From Gardnerella vaginalis (GTDB lineage: Bacteria; Actinomycetota; Actinomycetes; Actinomycetales; Bifidobacteriaceae): a DNA stretch of 64,000 nt. The stretch lies in NCBI RefSeq assembly GCF_001546485.1, contig NZ_KQ956830.1, positions 1 to 64,000 of the forward strand, in the 5' to 3' direction. The first letter of the stretch is position 1. Each line of letters begins with the position of its first letter. Shown here piece after piece: positions 52,391 through 61,476 of the stretch. The translations under genes were made by a program, and so were the position numbers. The notes beneath the pieces are model-generated. The model saw only the letters and a program-made list of their open reading frames with translations, did not search any database and was not told where the DNA came from.

Positions 52391-54334
52391 ATGAGTTTTA
52401 TTGATATGCTTAATCAGCTGGGAAATCAACGAGGAAATTACAGCGCACATTTTACCCAAAATACCGCATCCACACTATCAGATACTGATTTTTTTAATTC
52501 AGTTCAAAAACCTACTGATAAAGATCTTCGTGAAGCCTGGAGACAAGCGATACGAAAATATGGTTTACAATATGATACACCTGATGTGCCCGTTATTGAC
52601 GATACCTTGGTGCCAAAGGAAACTGCCGAATCAAAAAGAGCATACGACGAAATCAATAATCACGCTATTTATGGTGCTCGCATATATGGAAATCCTGGTT
52701 CCGGTCTTAATGACAGTTCTTTTGGTGAAAGACAAATTAAAACTGGCATAAAAGGCGAATCTGTTTTCGCAAAATTATTATCTTGGGACAATATATTGAA
52801 CCATTGTGTTTCTTTCTGGTCCGTTTACAAACCAGATGCAGCGGGAAATCGCAATGCTATGGGTGCCGATATTGATTGCATACTAAAATTTGGAAATCAT
52901 ATACTTATGGTGGATGTAAAAAACTATCGTTCAGGATTGGATTATCATACACTTATTCCCAATAAAGCTATGTTTTGTACCTACAAAAAGGCACGAGTAG
53001 TAGCTCACGATGAATATATTTTCAGTGCAAATATGGCATTTGCTCAACGCGATATGACGAATTATCTCCAAGAAAATCACAGCCATTGTACAGTTGAGTC
53101 ATTTGTAGTATTAGTCCCAAGCTCAGTTGGTCAAGCAACGTTAGATTCTGACATTTGCTGGCCCACAGGCATACCAGCTATGTCATATTCATCATTTATT
53201 GACATGCTGAAGGAACGAGCTCTTCATGATAACTCCTACCTTAATTTTGATTCAACGCAAACTCCTGAAGAAGGATTTCTGGCTTCTTTAGTAAAAAGCT
53301 ACGGCGATATTCCTATCAACACTCTGAACAAGAACATGAGTAGTTTTTCTTGGCCTGAACCTACTTATGATGAGTTACGTGGCATTAAACCGAAACAACC
53401 ACAAAAATCACAAAAAAACTGGCAAAAGTATCATAGCAATAAGCGATATACCACACAATCAGACAACGCAATGACTGATACATGCTCATCCAACACAAAT
53501 ACGCAAACGCAACAGCAATATGTTAATCAGCAGAAAACACAGCAACCTTGTCAGGAGTATACTAAACCCGTAACAATGGGACGTGACTGTTCTTTACAAC
53601 TGTTAAAAGATGAACATAACAACTCAGATGTGCTCTCTTTTGCTCACGTTTCTGGATTTTTAGCTGCCGGATGGCAAGGATCAGGAATGGTGTTTGCCAT
53701 GTCATCAATTATAGGAACGTTAGTACGAATACCCAATATAAATGTCCATATTATAGACTGTAATAGTTCATCTTGCTTTGAACAGTACGAGGATGAAGCC
53801 GCTTCATATACTAGGCTTATGGACGGTAGCGATTTAGTGAGCGGATGCATTCAAAGTATGTATACATCGCTTATATCGAGAGAATTATCTCGCCGCAAAC
53901 ATGGCATAGGTTTTTGGGATACACAAGATCATCAAGGACTCAAACTCGAAATTTTATATATTAATGAATGCTCGTACTTATTCAACCCAAAACTGAAAAC
54001 AAAACGTTTATCCAATGATGACGAGCAAAACATCAGTGATTCACTGCGGTACATGCGTCATATTCTTACCAAAGGGGTTGAAAACGGCATGTGTATTATG
54101 ATGGCAACCCAAAAACCATCATTCGCATCGTTACCAGCAACGTTAGTTGACTCATGTCAGATCCGCGCTTGTTTCAAGGTACCTTCACAAACACTAGCAA
54201 AAACTGTTTTGAGAGATGCTTATACTGATAGGCTCATTCCCGTCGAAACATTGCGAATAGGTGAGAGCTTACTGCATACTCCACAACATTCATTGCAACG
54301 CGTTACTTTTAATCTACCAACACGAAATTCTTAA
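52391..54334 (+). CDS. NERD domain fused to a degenerate FtsK/TraG-like P-loop domain
   Basis: A 647-residue protein with no clear transmembrane helix. About residues 115-270 form a NERD (nuclease-related) domain: TGIKGESVFAKLLS, then GADIDCILKFGNHILMVDVK with an Asp/Lys pattern typical of the PD-(D/E)xK fold. A Gln/Thr-rich linker (NTNTQTQQQYVNQQKTQQP) follows. The C-terminal 240 residues follow the FtsK/HerA plan, but the Walker A position reads GWQGSGMVFAMSS, with no Lys-Ser/Thr, and the Walker B position is LEILYINECSYLF. The arginine-finger-like TQKPSFASLPATLVDSCQIR remains. ATP hydrolysis is therefore doubtful. It is the first gene of the cluster and starts after GAGCGAGG. Confidence 0.75.
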   Translation: MSFIDMLNQLGNQRGNYSAHFTQNTASTLSDTDFFNSVQKPTDKDLREAWRQAIRKYGLQYDTPDVPVIDDTLVPKETAESKRAYDEINNHAIYGARIYGNPGSGLNDSSFGERQIKTGIKGESVFAKLLSWDNILNHCVSFWSVYKPDAAGNRNAMGADIDCILKFGNHILMVDVKNYRSGLDYHTLIPNKAMFCTYKKARVVAHDEYIFSANMAFAQRDMTNYLQENHSHCTVESFVVLVPSSVGQATLDSDICWPTGIPAMSYSSFIDMLKERALHDNSYLNFDSTQTPEEGFLASLVKSYGDIPINTLNKNMSSFSWPEPTYDELRGIKPKQPQKSQKNWQKYHSNKRYTTQSDNAMTDTCSSNTNTQTQQQYVNQQKTQQPCQEYTKPVTMGRDCSLQLLKDEHNNSDVLSFAHVSGFLAAGWQGSGMVFAMSSIIGTLVRIPNINVHIIDCNSSSCFEQYEDEAASYTRLMDGSDLVSGCIQSMYTSLISRELSRRKHGIGFWDTQDHQGLKLEILYINECSYLFNPKLKTKRLSNDDEQNISDSLRYMRHILTKGVENGMCIMMATQKPSFASLPATLVDSCQIRACFKVPSQTLAKTVLRDAYTDRLIPVETLRIGESLLHTPQHSLQRVTFNLPTRNS

Positions 54335-54464
54335 TATAGAAACATATACATTTGCAAGGTGAGAGACAATCCCTTATCTGCAGATAGTACAGACAAACAT
54401 TGAAAAAGAGCTCTACACAGTTATATAATACCAACAGTAACATTGGGAGAAAGAAGATTCAACT

Positions 54465-54815
54465 ATGGATGAACTGCTCATTGCTATCGTAGTCATTTGT
54501 GTGGTTGTATGGGTTATTATACAAGTTGTCAATTGGATTATACATTTTTTAAGTCAAAACCCTGTTATTGGACAAACTACAAGTTTAATCATAGAAATCG
54601 CTATTTTATGCGCACTGTTGATAGGATTTGTCATAGGTGTAATAGGTGCACTAAAGAGCTACTATAAGGCTTTAATTGATGTATACGGCAAAAATAGTGG
54701 CATACTCATTAGCACCATTTCAACCATTTTCTGGGCTGCATGCGTGCTGTTTATCACAAATCCAATCTTGCAATCACTGTTTACGGCAATAAAATTATTA
54801 CTTCATCACGAGTAG
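54465..54815 (+). CDS. Small three-helix membrane protein
   Basis: A 116-residue protein made almost wholly of three hydrophobic helices (about residues 3-28, 46-68 and 84-110). Short polar turns separate them, with SYYKALIDVYGKNSG between helix 2 and 3. I do not recognise a family. It lies 130 bases after the NERD gene and 49 bases before the zinc-ribbon GTPase, on the same strand. The likely role is a membrane subunit of the system. AGAAAGAAGATTCAACT precedes the ATG, a fair site. Confidence 0.75.
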   Translation: MDELLIAIVVICVVVWVIIQVVNWIIHFLSQNPVIGQTTSLIIEIAILCALLIGFVIGVIGALKSYYKALIDVYGKNSGILISTISTIFWAACVLFITNPILQSLFTAIKLLLHHE

Positions 54816-54864
54816 TTCATAATTACATAGCAATAGTGAATTAAGCTGTTGTAAAGGGAGTATT

Positions 54865-56415
54865 ATGGCAAAGGTAAAGATATCTGATCCAGCAGAAATT
54901 TCCTATTTTTATCGACAAAATTGGATTGACATTAAGGAAATTATCCACAAATTTTTACTTAACACAAGAGAATCACTGAATGATTCAACAAAAGGGATTA
55001 ACGATACTTACTGGACTTCGAGTTTCTTGTCAGTCTTGAAAACAGTGTTTGCGTACATCTGTTGGCTGTCTTCTGCTTTTATTCAGCTTGTAGTTGCTAT
55101 TTCACTCTTCTTCTTCATGGTGTTTCCGCATATTGTGATTGCAACATTAATTGACATAGTAGCCATAACTATTATAAAAATATTGGCGTTTATCGATTTC
55201 TTAGTCATTCATGTTGGTCGTATCTCTTACGTTTGCGATTTCTGCCACGAACGTTACAACAACCCCATTTATATTTGTCCAACATGTAATGAAAAGCATT
55301 TTGCACTGAAACCAAATCGTTATGGCGGCTTGCATCATAAGTGTACTTGTGGTCAAATATTATCCTCAAGTTTATTGTGCCATAAGAATCCTCGCTACGC
55401 TTTGCAAAGCATTTGCCCATGCTGCTGGAAATCAGGCCGTGAAACTTTTGTCGAAAGCACTAACAGTCGTACCATACTTATTCCTATCGTTGGCGGCGAG
55501 TCAACAGGTAAGACTGCAATTATCACGGCCTACGTAAAGGATTTTGTGTCCACTAGAACAGCGCAACATGGTTTATCTGTCGAATTTTATAATGACGATA
55601 AACAATCAATGTTTACTAACATGGATACAGATTATCAGCGCGGAACAGTACAAAAAACTGCTACTATTACTGATACCACTGCTTCTAGTATTCTTGCCAT
55701 GAGTTTTTACATACATGGTAAGAATCTCAATCCAAAACGACTAATCCAGCTATATGACATTGCTGGAGAGACCTTTGTTTCGCAGCAAGAGCATGAGAAG
55801 CAAAATCAATATGCGCGTTGCGATGGCATCGTGTTAGTCATTGATCCTATGTCATTACCACAAGTGAAAGCTATGTGGTCTGGAGATCTTGCTGCTGGCG
55901 ATTTGGGTACTATCAGTTCCGCAAATCTTGAAGATGTAATGAGTGCACTCAATAATAATCTTCGCGCAACCACTAATATCGACCGCAAAAATAAGCTATC
56001 AACTCCTATCGCTGTAGTCATCAACAAAATCGATGAGTCAGAAGAGTTGCAAAATCATATTGGAGATAAAGCTATTGCTAAACTTCGAGCATCAGATCCT
56101 GAAAAATGGAATGATGAGTTTGACACCATGGACTTCTTGTGCCGACAATTCCTTATAGACATGGATATGCCAGAAGTTGTCGATCTCATTGCTCAGAATT
56201 TCAAAACTTCACGATTTTTTGCTATAAGCGCAATAGGTCACACAGCCGGCACTGGCAAAGCTTTCACACCAAAGAATGTAAATGCAGCAATCGATTGGAT
56301 TATACGACAGAGCGATCCAACGTTAGCGAATGCTTTACAAGCAGTAACATTTTCCAAGAACGTACTACCTATTGAACAGCCTGCAATAGGTATGGCAGAC
56401 CAGTTTTTGAATTAA
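54865..56415 (+). CDS. Membrane-anchored zinc-ribbon GTPase
   Basis: A 516-residue protein. Two long hydrophobic helices at about residues 55-112 are followed by a Cys-rich segment at about 122-195. This holds CDFCHERYNN and YICPTCNEKH, then CTCGQILSSSLLC and CPCCWKSGRE, like double zinc ribbons. A GTPase domain follows with P-loop GGESTGKTAI (about 210), G3 DIAGETF (about 297) and G4 INKIDES (about 386). The GE after DIA replaces the usual GQ/GT. The general look is of TRAFAC-type GTPases such as the double-GTPase groups found in conflict systems, as an inference. GGGAGTATT precedes the ATG. Confidence 0.78.
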   Translation: MAKVKISDPAEISYFYRQNWIDIKEIIHKFLLNTRESLNDSTKGINDTYWTSSFLSVLKTVFAYICWLSSAFIQLVVAISLFFFMVFPHIVIATLIDIVAITIIKILAFIDFLVIHVGRISYVCDFCHERYNNPIYICPTCNEKHFALKPNRYGGLHHKCTCGQILSSSLLCHKNPRYALQSICPCCWKSGRETFVESTNSRTILIPIVGGESTGKTAIITAYVKDFVSTRTAQHGLSVEFYNDDKQSMFTNMDTDYQRGTVQKTATITDTTASSILAMSFYIHGKNLNPKRLIQLYDIAGETFVSQQEHEKQNQYARCDGIVLVIDPMSLPQVKAMWSGDLAAGDLGTISSANLEDVMSALNNNLRATTNIDRKNKLSTPIAVVINKIDESEELQNHIGDKAIAKLRASDPEKWNDEFDTMDFLCRQFLIDMDMPEVVDLIAQNFKTSRFFAISAIGHTAGTGKAFTPKNVNAAIDWIIRQSDPTLANALQAVTFSKNVLPIEQPAIGMADQFLN

Positions 56416-56441
56416 TTTTTTAGAGTAGAAAGGAACAAGAG

Positions 56442-57350
56442 ATGGATGATGCAAATCTTCTTAAAGAAAGTTACCAAACTGAAGGTTGCGTAGACACAGA
56501 AGAACTGCAACCTTCTCACGTAGATCATAAACCAGTACTCTCTAAAACTTTTACTGTAGACGAAAATACTGCTGATGCAGTTCCACAAAGGTATGCCACC
56601 AATGAATCCAACCAAGAAGCAATCATGGCAGAAACTCCAGTGGAAGACTCATCAGTTACACCTAAAAAATCTCAATGCGAAGATTCTTACAAAGAAGCAC
56701 TCAATAATTTACAATCATCTATCATTGATAATCTCCAAGAGCATCACGAAACATTACACAATGACCTCAATGAGGTTTCATCTGTATTAGCAATGCTTAA
56801 TAAACAGTTCACTCAAAGATTGCAATACGACAAAGTAAAAGAGACAGTCATTGACCGTCAACATAAAGAACTTGAAGAGTTCCGCGAAGGTCTCAACCAC
56901 AATTTACAGCGCCCTTTGTTATACGATATCGCAGAGACTTTGGACGATATCCGCAAAACTAAACTTTTCTACGCTAAAAAGGAGAATAGCGAACTTGCTA
57001 TAAAAGCACTAGAAGGCGTAGAGGATTCACTCAATTACATCTTAGAAAAGAACAATGTTGAATGTGCCAGTAGCTCTGAAGGCGATCCGTTTACTGGAAC
57101 ATGTCAGCGAATGATTAAAAGCATTCCTACTTCTGATATTTCTAAACAAAGAACAATCGCCGAGTCCGTCGCTCCAGGATATATTTTTGACAAAGAAACA
57201 CTTTTTAAAGAAAAAGTAATCGTATACAAGTATGTGCCCGATTACACAGAGACGGGACAACAAGTTCAGCCAGCTGAGATAATCTCAACACCTACACCAG
57301 ATAATGAAGAAACTGCAGAATTTAACACTTTTGAAAACACTAACAAGTAA
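56442..57350 (+). CDS. GrpE-like nucleotide exchange factor
   Basis: A 302-residue protein. The N-terminal 110 residues are acidic and poorly conserved. About residues 115-200 form long helices (KETVIDRQHKELEEFREGLN, then RPLLYDIAETLDDIRKT), as in the GrpE dimer. About 213-270 match the GrpE beta domain: GDPFTGTCQRMIKSIPTSD, then TIAESVAPGYIFDKETLFKE and KVIVYKY. It would speed ADP release from the two Hsp70s encoded next. It is much larger and more divergent than the housekeeping GrpE, which should be elsewhere, so this copy is probably private to the cluster. AAAGGAACAAGAG precedes the ATG, 26 bases after the GTPase gene. Confidence 0.8.
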   Translation: MDDANLLKESYQTEGCVDTEELQPSHVDHKPVLSKTFTVDENTADAVPQRYATNESNQEAIMAETPVEDSSVTPKKSQCEDSYKEALNNLQSSIIDNLQEHHETLHNDLNEVSSVLAMLNKQFTQRLQYDKVKETVIDRQHKELEEFREGLNHNLQRPLLYDIAETLDDIRKTKLFYAKKENSELAIKALEGVEDSLNYILEKNNVECASSSEGDPFTGTCQRMIKSIPTSDISKQRTIAESVAPGYIFDKETLFKEKVIVYKYVPDYTETGQQVQPAEIISTPTPDNEETAEFNTFENTNK

Positions 57351-57458
57351 TACAATAAAAAAGAAATTAATAAATATAACGTGCAGTTAATTAGGTTACT
57401 GCAACCTACAACATTTTGTCATGGAATAAATCCTGATAAATCAAAGAAAGGAACATCA

Positions 57459-59132
57459 ATGTCAAAATACGTTTACGGAATTGACTTAGGAACCACTTAC
57501 TCATGCATTGCTTATCAAAGTGAAGATGGCCGTCCAACAGTTATCAAGAATGTGGATACTAATTCAGACACAACGCCTTCAGTAGTTCAATGGGATGAAG
57601 AAGGAACCGTAGTTGTAGGACAAGAGGCAAAAGATTCCGGAGTTTTGCTACCAGATCGCACTATTGCTTTCGTTAAGAGATTGATGGGTAAAAGCAATAT
57701 TGCTATTACTATTGATGGCCGAGACGTCTCACCAACTGAAGTAAGCTCATACATTCTTAAAGAATTAGCAAAACAAGCTAGTCAGCAACTTGATGATGAA
57801 GTCAAGGATGTTATTATTACATGCCCAGCTTACTTTGGTGAAGCAGAACGCACTGCAACAAAGCAGGCAGGTGAAATTGCCGGTCTTAATGTTTTATCTG
57901 TTATTGAGGAACCAACCGCTGCCGCTATATGTTACGGAGTAACGCGCGCAACAGAGAATAAAAATGTTATGATTTATGATCTCGGCGGCGGAACATTTGA
58001 TATTACTATTATGCAAATTGCTAATGGTACTATTCGCGTTGTTACTACTGAGGGTGATCATGAACTTGGTGGCAAAGATTGGGATACTGTAGTTAGCCGT
58101 ATGCTTGTCGACAAGTTTATGGAGGCAACAGGAAGCGATACAAATCCGCTTGATGAAGAAGATAGCGAAGAATTCCAACAAGACCTTGCTATTAAGGCTG
58201 AAAAGCTGAAGCAAGCTCTTTCTAATAAGCAAACAGCCAAGCAGGTTCTCAACTTTAACGGCGAACGCGCGCAGGTAGAAGTTTCACGTGAAGAATTTGA
58301 TGAAGCTACTAAGAATCTGGTTGTACGCGCATTACAGCTGGCAGATAAAGCTGTTGAAACCGCAAAATCTCAGAATATTACAATCGATGATATTCTCCTG
58401 GTTGGTGGTTCTACTAAAATGCCACAGATTCAGGAGAGCGTAAAAGAGCACTTTGGTATGGATCCAAAAATCTTTGAACCAGATGAGGCAGTGGCAAAAG
58501 GTGCTGCAATTTACGCAATTATGCAGGCTGATGAACAATCTAAGCTTCGTGAAGACGAAGTCAAGGAAACCGATGACAACGGCAACGAGGTTGCTGTTAA
58601 TCAAACTACTGGCGAAAAGCGTGTGCTTCCAACATTATCAGGCGGCGGTTCCGCACTGCCAACAATCGGTGGAAGCGCAGCAAGCGTCAAAGTTATTTCC
58701 GTATCAACTAAGAGTTTTGGTGTTAAAGCTACCGACATTTCAGATGGAAATGAAAAAATATTTAATTTGATTCTAAAGGATGATCCAATCCCAGCATCTA
58801 TAACTAAATCATTTGCAACACAAGAAGATAATCAGCTGGGCGTAGAACTACGCATTTATCAGAATTCTGATCGTGTTGAAACATATGATGTTGATGAAGA
58901 CTTCTTCTTGGGCACTGCTGAACTTTCTTTGGCTCCTAACACTCCAAAAAATTCTGAGATTCAAATTACACTCGATTTGACTGAAGATGGTACCGTAAAA
59001 ATGCACGCCATGGATATCACATCTGGCAATGTAGTTGATGCTCACTGGAAACCAGAAAATGTCATGAGCGATAAAGAACTTGAAGAAGCTAAAGCTCGTG
59101 TTAGCGAATCCAAGAGCATCAGCATAATGTAG
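57459..59132 (+). CDS. DnaK-like Hsp70 chaperone, cluster-specific
   Basis: A 557-residue Hsp70. The nucleotide-binding domain is complete: GIDLGTTYSCIAYQS, RLMGKSNI, EEPTAAAICYGV, IYDLGGGTFDITIM and DDILLVGGSTKMPQIQ. After about residue 370 a Gly/Ser linker (LPTLSGGGSALPTIGGSA) leads to a substrate-binding beta domain (IPASITKSFATQEDNQLGVE). The C-terminal helical lid is almost missing; the protein stops at ARVSESKSISIM. It is thus a shortened DnaK. AAAGAAAGGAACATCA precedes the ATG at 57459. It sits between the GrpE homologue and an Hsp70-vWA fusion, so the three surely work together. The client is unknown. Confidence 0.9.
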   Translation: MSKYVYGIDLGTTYSCIAYQSEDGRPTVIKNVDTNSDTTPSVVQWDEEGTVVVGQEAKDSGVLLPDRTIAFVKRLMGKSNIAITIDGRDVSPTEVSSYILKELAKQASQQLDDEVKDVIITCPAYFGEAERTATKQAGEIAGLNVLSVIEEPTAAAICYGVTRATENKNVMIYDLGGGTFDITIMQIANGTIRVVTTEGDHELGGKDWDTVVSRMLVDKFMEATGSDTNPLDEEDSEEFQQDLAIKAEKLKQALSNKQTAKQVLNFNGERAQVEVSREEFDEATKNLVVRALQLADKAVETAKSQNITIDDILLVGGSTKMPQIQESVKEHFGMDPKIFEPDEAVAKGAAIYAIMQADEQSKLREDEVKETDDNGNEVAVNQTTGEKRVLPTLSGGGSALPTIGGSAASVKVISVSTKSFGVKATDISDGNEKIFNLILKDDPIPASITKSFATQEDNQLGVELRIYQNSDRVETYDVDEDFFLGTAELSLAPNTPKNSEIQITLDLTEDGTVKMHAMDITSGNVVDAHWKPENVMSDKELEEAKARVSESKSISIM

Positions 59133-59172
59133 CTCATGTAGAAAAAGCATAAAAACGAAGATATTCCTTTCA

Positions 59173-59212
59173 GTTGTGTCAACGGAGTATGGCTACGCGC
59201 CGTTGACACAAC
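59173..59212. promoter_or_regulatory. Inverted repeat between the two Hsp70 genes
   Basis: GTTGTGTCAACGG (59173-59185) and CCGTTGACACAAC (59200-59212) pair perfectly over 13 bases around a 14-base loop. There is no U-run. The right arm contains the TTGACA of a promoter, so the element may be an operator, a partial terminator, or both. Confidence 0.55.
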
Positions 59213-59232
59213 ATTGATACGAAATTTATAAA
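59203..59232 (+). promoter_or_regulatory. Internal promoter for the Hsp70-vWA gene
   Basis: TTGACA (59203-59208) is followed after 18 bases by TATAAA (59227-59232), or after 17 by TTATAA. It stands 86 bases before the Hsp70-vWA start. Confidence 0.5.
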
Positions 59233-59317
59233 TAAAAAATTCTTGTTATGTTGCGAACAACATAGATTTCTTAACGCGTAATAGCATACATAACAGCAAT
59301 ATTGAGGGAGAAGAGCT

Positions 59318-61417
59318 ATGGGTATTTCTGTAGGAATTGACTTAGGAACCACATATTCCGCAGTTGCAATGATTGATAAGAATACTGGACGAGCTCGTAT
59401 AATCCCTAATAAGGACGGTAATTCAGTAACTCCATCTGTAGTTTACGTTGGAGATGATGATTCAATACTAATAGGTCAAGAAGCGAAAGATCAGCAAGAA
59501 TTCGGCTCTGAAAATACAGCAGCATTCTTTAAGAGATCTATGGGCGATCCAATGTTTCATATCAACCTACACGGCCACGATTGCACTGCTGTTACTTTAT
59601 CTGCAATGATGCTCAAAGGATTAGTAGAACAAGCTGAAGAAGTTTCTGGCGAACACATCGATTCGGCATATATTACTGTTCCTGCCTATTTTAAGAATTC
59701 CGAACGTGAAGCAACTCTTGCTGCAGCAAAACGAGCTAAGCTCAATGTATTGGGTCTTCTTAACGAACCAACTGCTGCTGCATTTGCTTACGGTCTTAAC
59801 GGTAAAGGCGTTCATCAAACTGTACTCATTTACGATCTCGGCGGCGGTACGTTCGACGTTACACTTGCAAAAATTGACGAAGATGAAATTCGTATTCTTG
59901 GCTCTGACGGCGATCATAAGTTAGGCGGAAAAGATTGGGATACTGCCGTAACTCAGTGGATTATTGAACAATTCCAGCAGGAGTTCGATGTTGATATTTC
60001 TGAAGATACAAACGAACTTTCTCAAATTGCAGTTCTAGCTGAGCGAGCAAAAAAACGTCTTTCTCAAGCTGCACATGCTGACATTACTGTTAGCTATAAC
60101 GGAGACCATGGAAAATACCGTATTACCAGAGAAATTTTTGACGATATCACCAACTACCGTTTGAAATCTACTAGTGATATCGTAGACAGATTATTTGCGA
60201 GTGTTACGCCACGCATAACTTGGCAAGACATTGATGGAGTAGTACTTGTTGGAGGATCTACTCGCATGGCGCAAGTACATGATTATGTTGAGCGCATGAG
60301 TGGAAAGCCACCATTAGGAGGCATCAATGTAGACGAAGCAGTAGCACTTGGCGCAGCAATACGAGCTAACCAAAACAGCAATGGAATTTCCTCATTACCA
60401 ATGTTAGGAGGGTCCACTAGCTCAAAGAAAGCACCGCTACCAGTTATTGGTAGTAAAAAAATCACAGATGCTACAGCACACGCTTTAGGCATGATTTCCG
60501 AAAGTAAGGACGGAAGAGAATATTTTAATAATATTCTTATACCAAAGAATTCACCTATTCCAGCTCATAACACCAAACAAGTTGAATTAAGAATCCCGTC
60601 TCAAGGCGGAACTATGGAGGTGTATTTGTTGCAAGGTGGAGAGCATGCTCCGCTTGACAACGAAGTCGCAGGAAAATATGTGTTTACAAATATTGAAAAT
60701 GTAAACAATAGCAGACTTGCACATATGGATGTCACGTATAGTTATGACGATAATGGTGTAATTCAGATTTCTGCAATACAGAAAGAGACTGGCAGATCGC
60801 TTGTTATGCACAGAGAACCAGTACCAGAAGATATGGATTGGGTGTATAAGAGTCCAAACGAAATAGCAAAAGAAGCTAAGAAAAATGCTGTTAGTGGAGA
60901 AGTATATTTGTTCATTGACATGTCTGGCAGTATGTCTGGAGATCCTATAAAGCAAACCATTGTTGCAGCGAACGATTTTATTAAACAAATAGATGTAACA
61001 TCTTTGCATGTAGGTTTAGTAGGTTTTGGCGATAGATCAATAGGATATCTAAAAGCTTCTAACGATTTGCAAAAAATACGTTATCACATTAATAAAATTA
61101 AGCAGTACTTTGACGAAGGTAAATGTGGATACGGAAATGAAAATAATCCTCTATCAATTTTACCAGATTTGTATAGCAATAATTCACAAATCAAACTTGC
61201 TATTATTCTCACTGACGGAGTGTGGGATTATGAAAATCAAGCAATATATAGTGCAGAAAGAGCTTGGAGTATCAATTCCGATACGGTTGGAATTGGTATA
61301 GGCAGCGCCAATGAAGACTTCTTGCAAAAGATATCCTCAATGAGAGAATTGAGTCAGTTAACTGATCTTAGTGGATTATCTGAAAGTTTCTCCAATATTG
61401 CACGAGCTATTAGCTAA
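59318..61417 (+). CDS. Hsp70 fused to a von Willebrand A domain
   Basis: A 699-residue fusion. Residues 1 to about 365 are an Hsp70 nucleotide-binding domain: GIDLGTTYSAVAMID, FKRSMGDP, NEPTAAAFAYGLNG, IYDLGGGTFDVTLAK and VVLVGGSTRMAQVHDY. About 370-510 are a substrate-binding-like beta domain (IPAHNTKQVELRIPSQGG). From about 527 a vWA domain begins, with MIDAS DMSGSMSGDPIK and ILTDGVWDYENQ. There is no helical lid; the vWA domain takes its place. So ATP-driven chaperone action would be linked to a metal-dependent binding module. GGGAGAAGAGCT gives the start. The upstream gap has its own promoter, so it can be expressed apart from the first Hsp70. Confidence 0.9.
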   Translation: MGISVGIDLGTTYSAVAMIDKNTGRARIIPNKDGNSVTPSVVYVGDDDSILIGQEAKDQQEFGSENTAAFFKRSMGDPMFHINLHGHDCTAVTLSAMMLKGLVEQAEEVSGEHIDSAYITVPAYFKNSEREATLAAAKRAKLNVLGLLNEPTAAAFAYGLNGKGVHQTVLIYDLGGGTFDVTLAKIDEDEIRILGSDGDHKLGGKDWDTAVTQWIIEQFQQEFDVDISEDTNELSQIAVLAERAKKRLSQAAHADITVSYNGDHGKYRITREIFDDITNYRLKSTSDIVDRLFASVTPRITWQDIDGVVLVGGSTRMAQVHDYVERMSGKPPLGGINVDEAVALGAAIRANQNSNGISSLPMLGGSTSSKKAPLPVIGSKKITDATAHALGMISESKDGREYFNNILIPKNSPIPAHNTKQVELRIPSQGGTMEVYLLQGGEHAPLDNEVAGKYVFTNIENVNNSRLAHMDVTYSYDDNGVIQISAIQKETGRSLVMHREPVPEDMDWVYKSPNEIAKEAKKNAVSGEVYLFIDMSGSMSGDPIKQTIVAANDFIKQIDVTSLHVGLVGFGDRSIGYLKASNDLQKIRYHINKIKQYFDEGKCGYGNENNPLSILPDLYSNNSQIKLAIILTDGVWDYENQAIYSAERAWSINSDTVGIGIGSANEDFLQKISSMRELSQLTDLSGLSESFSNIARAIS

Positions 61418-61476
61418 TTTAATTGCTTTCAACTAAATAATTGCGTGAGTGAACTAAAACAAAGGTCAGGATAATT

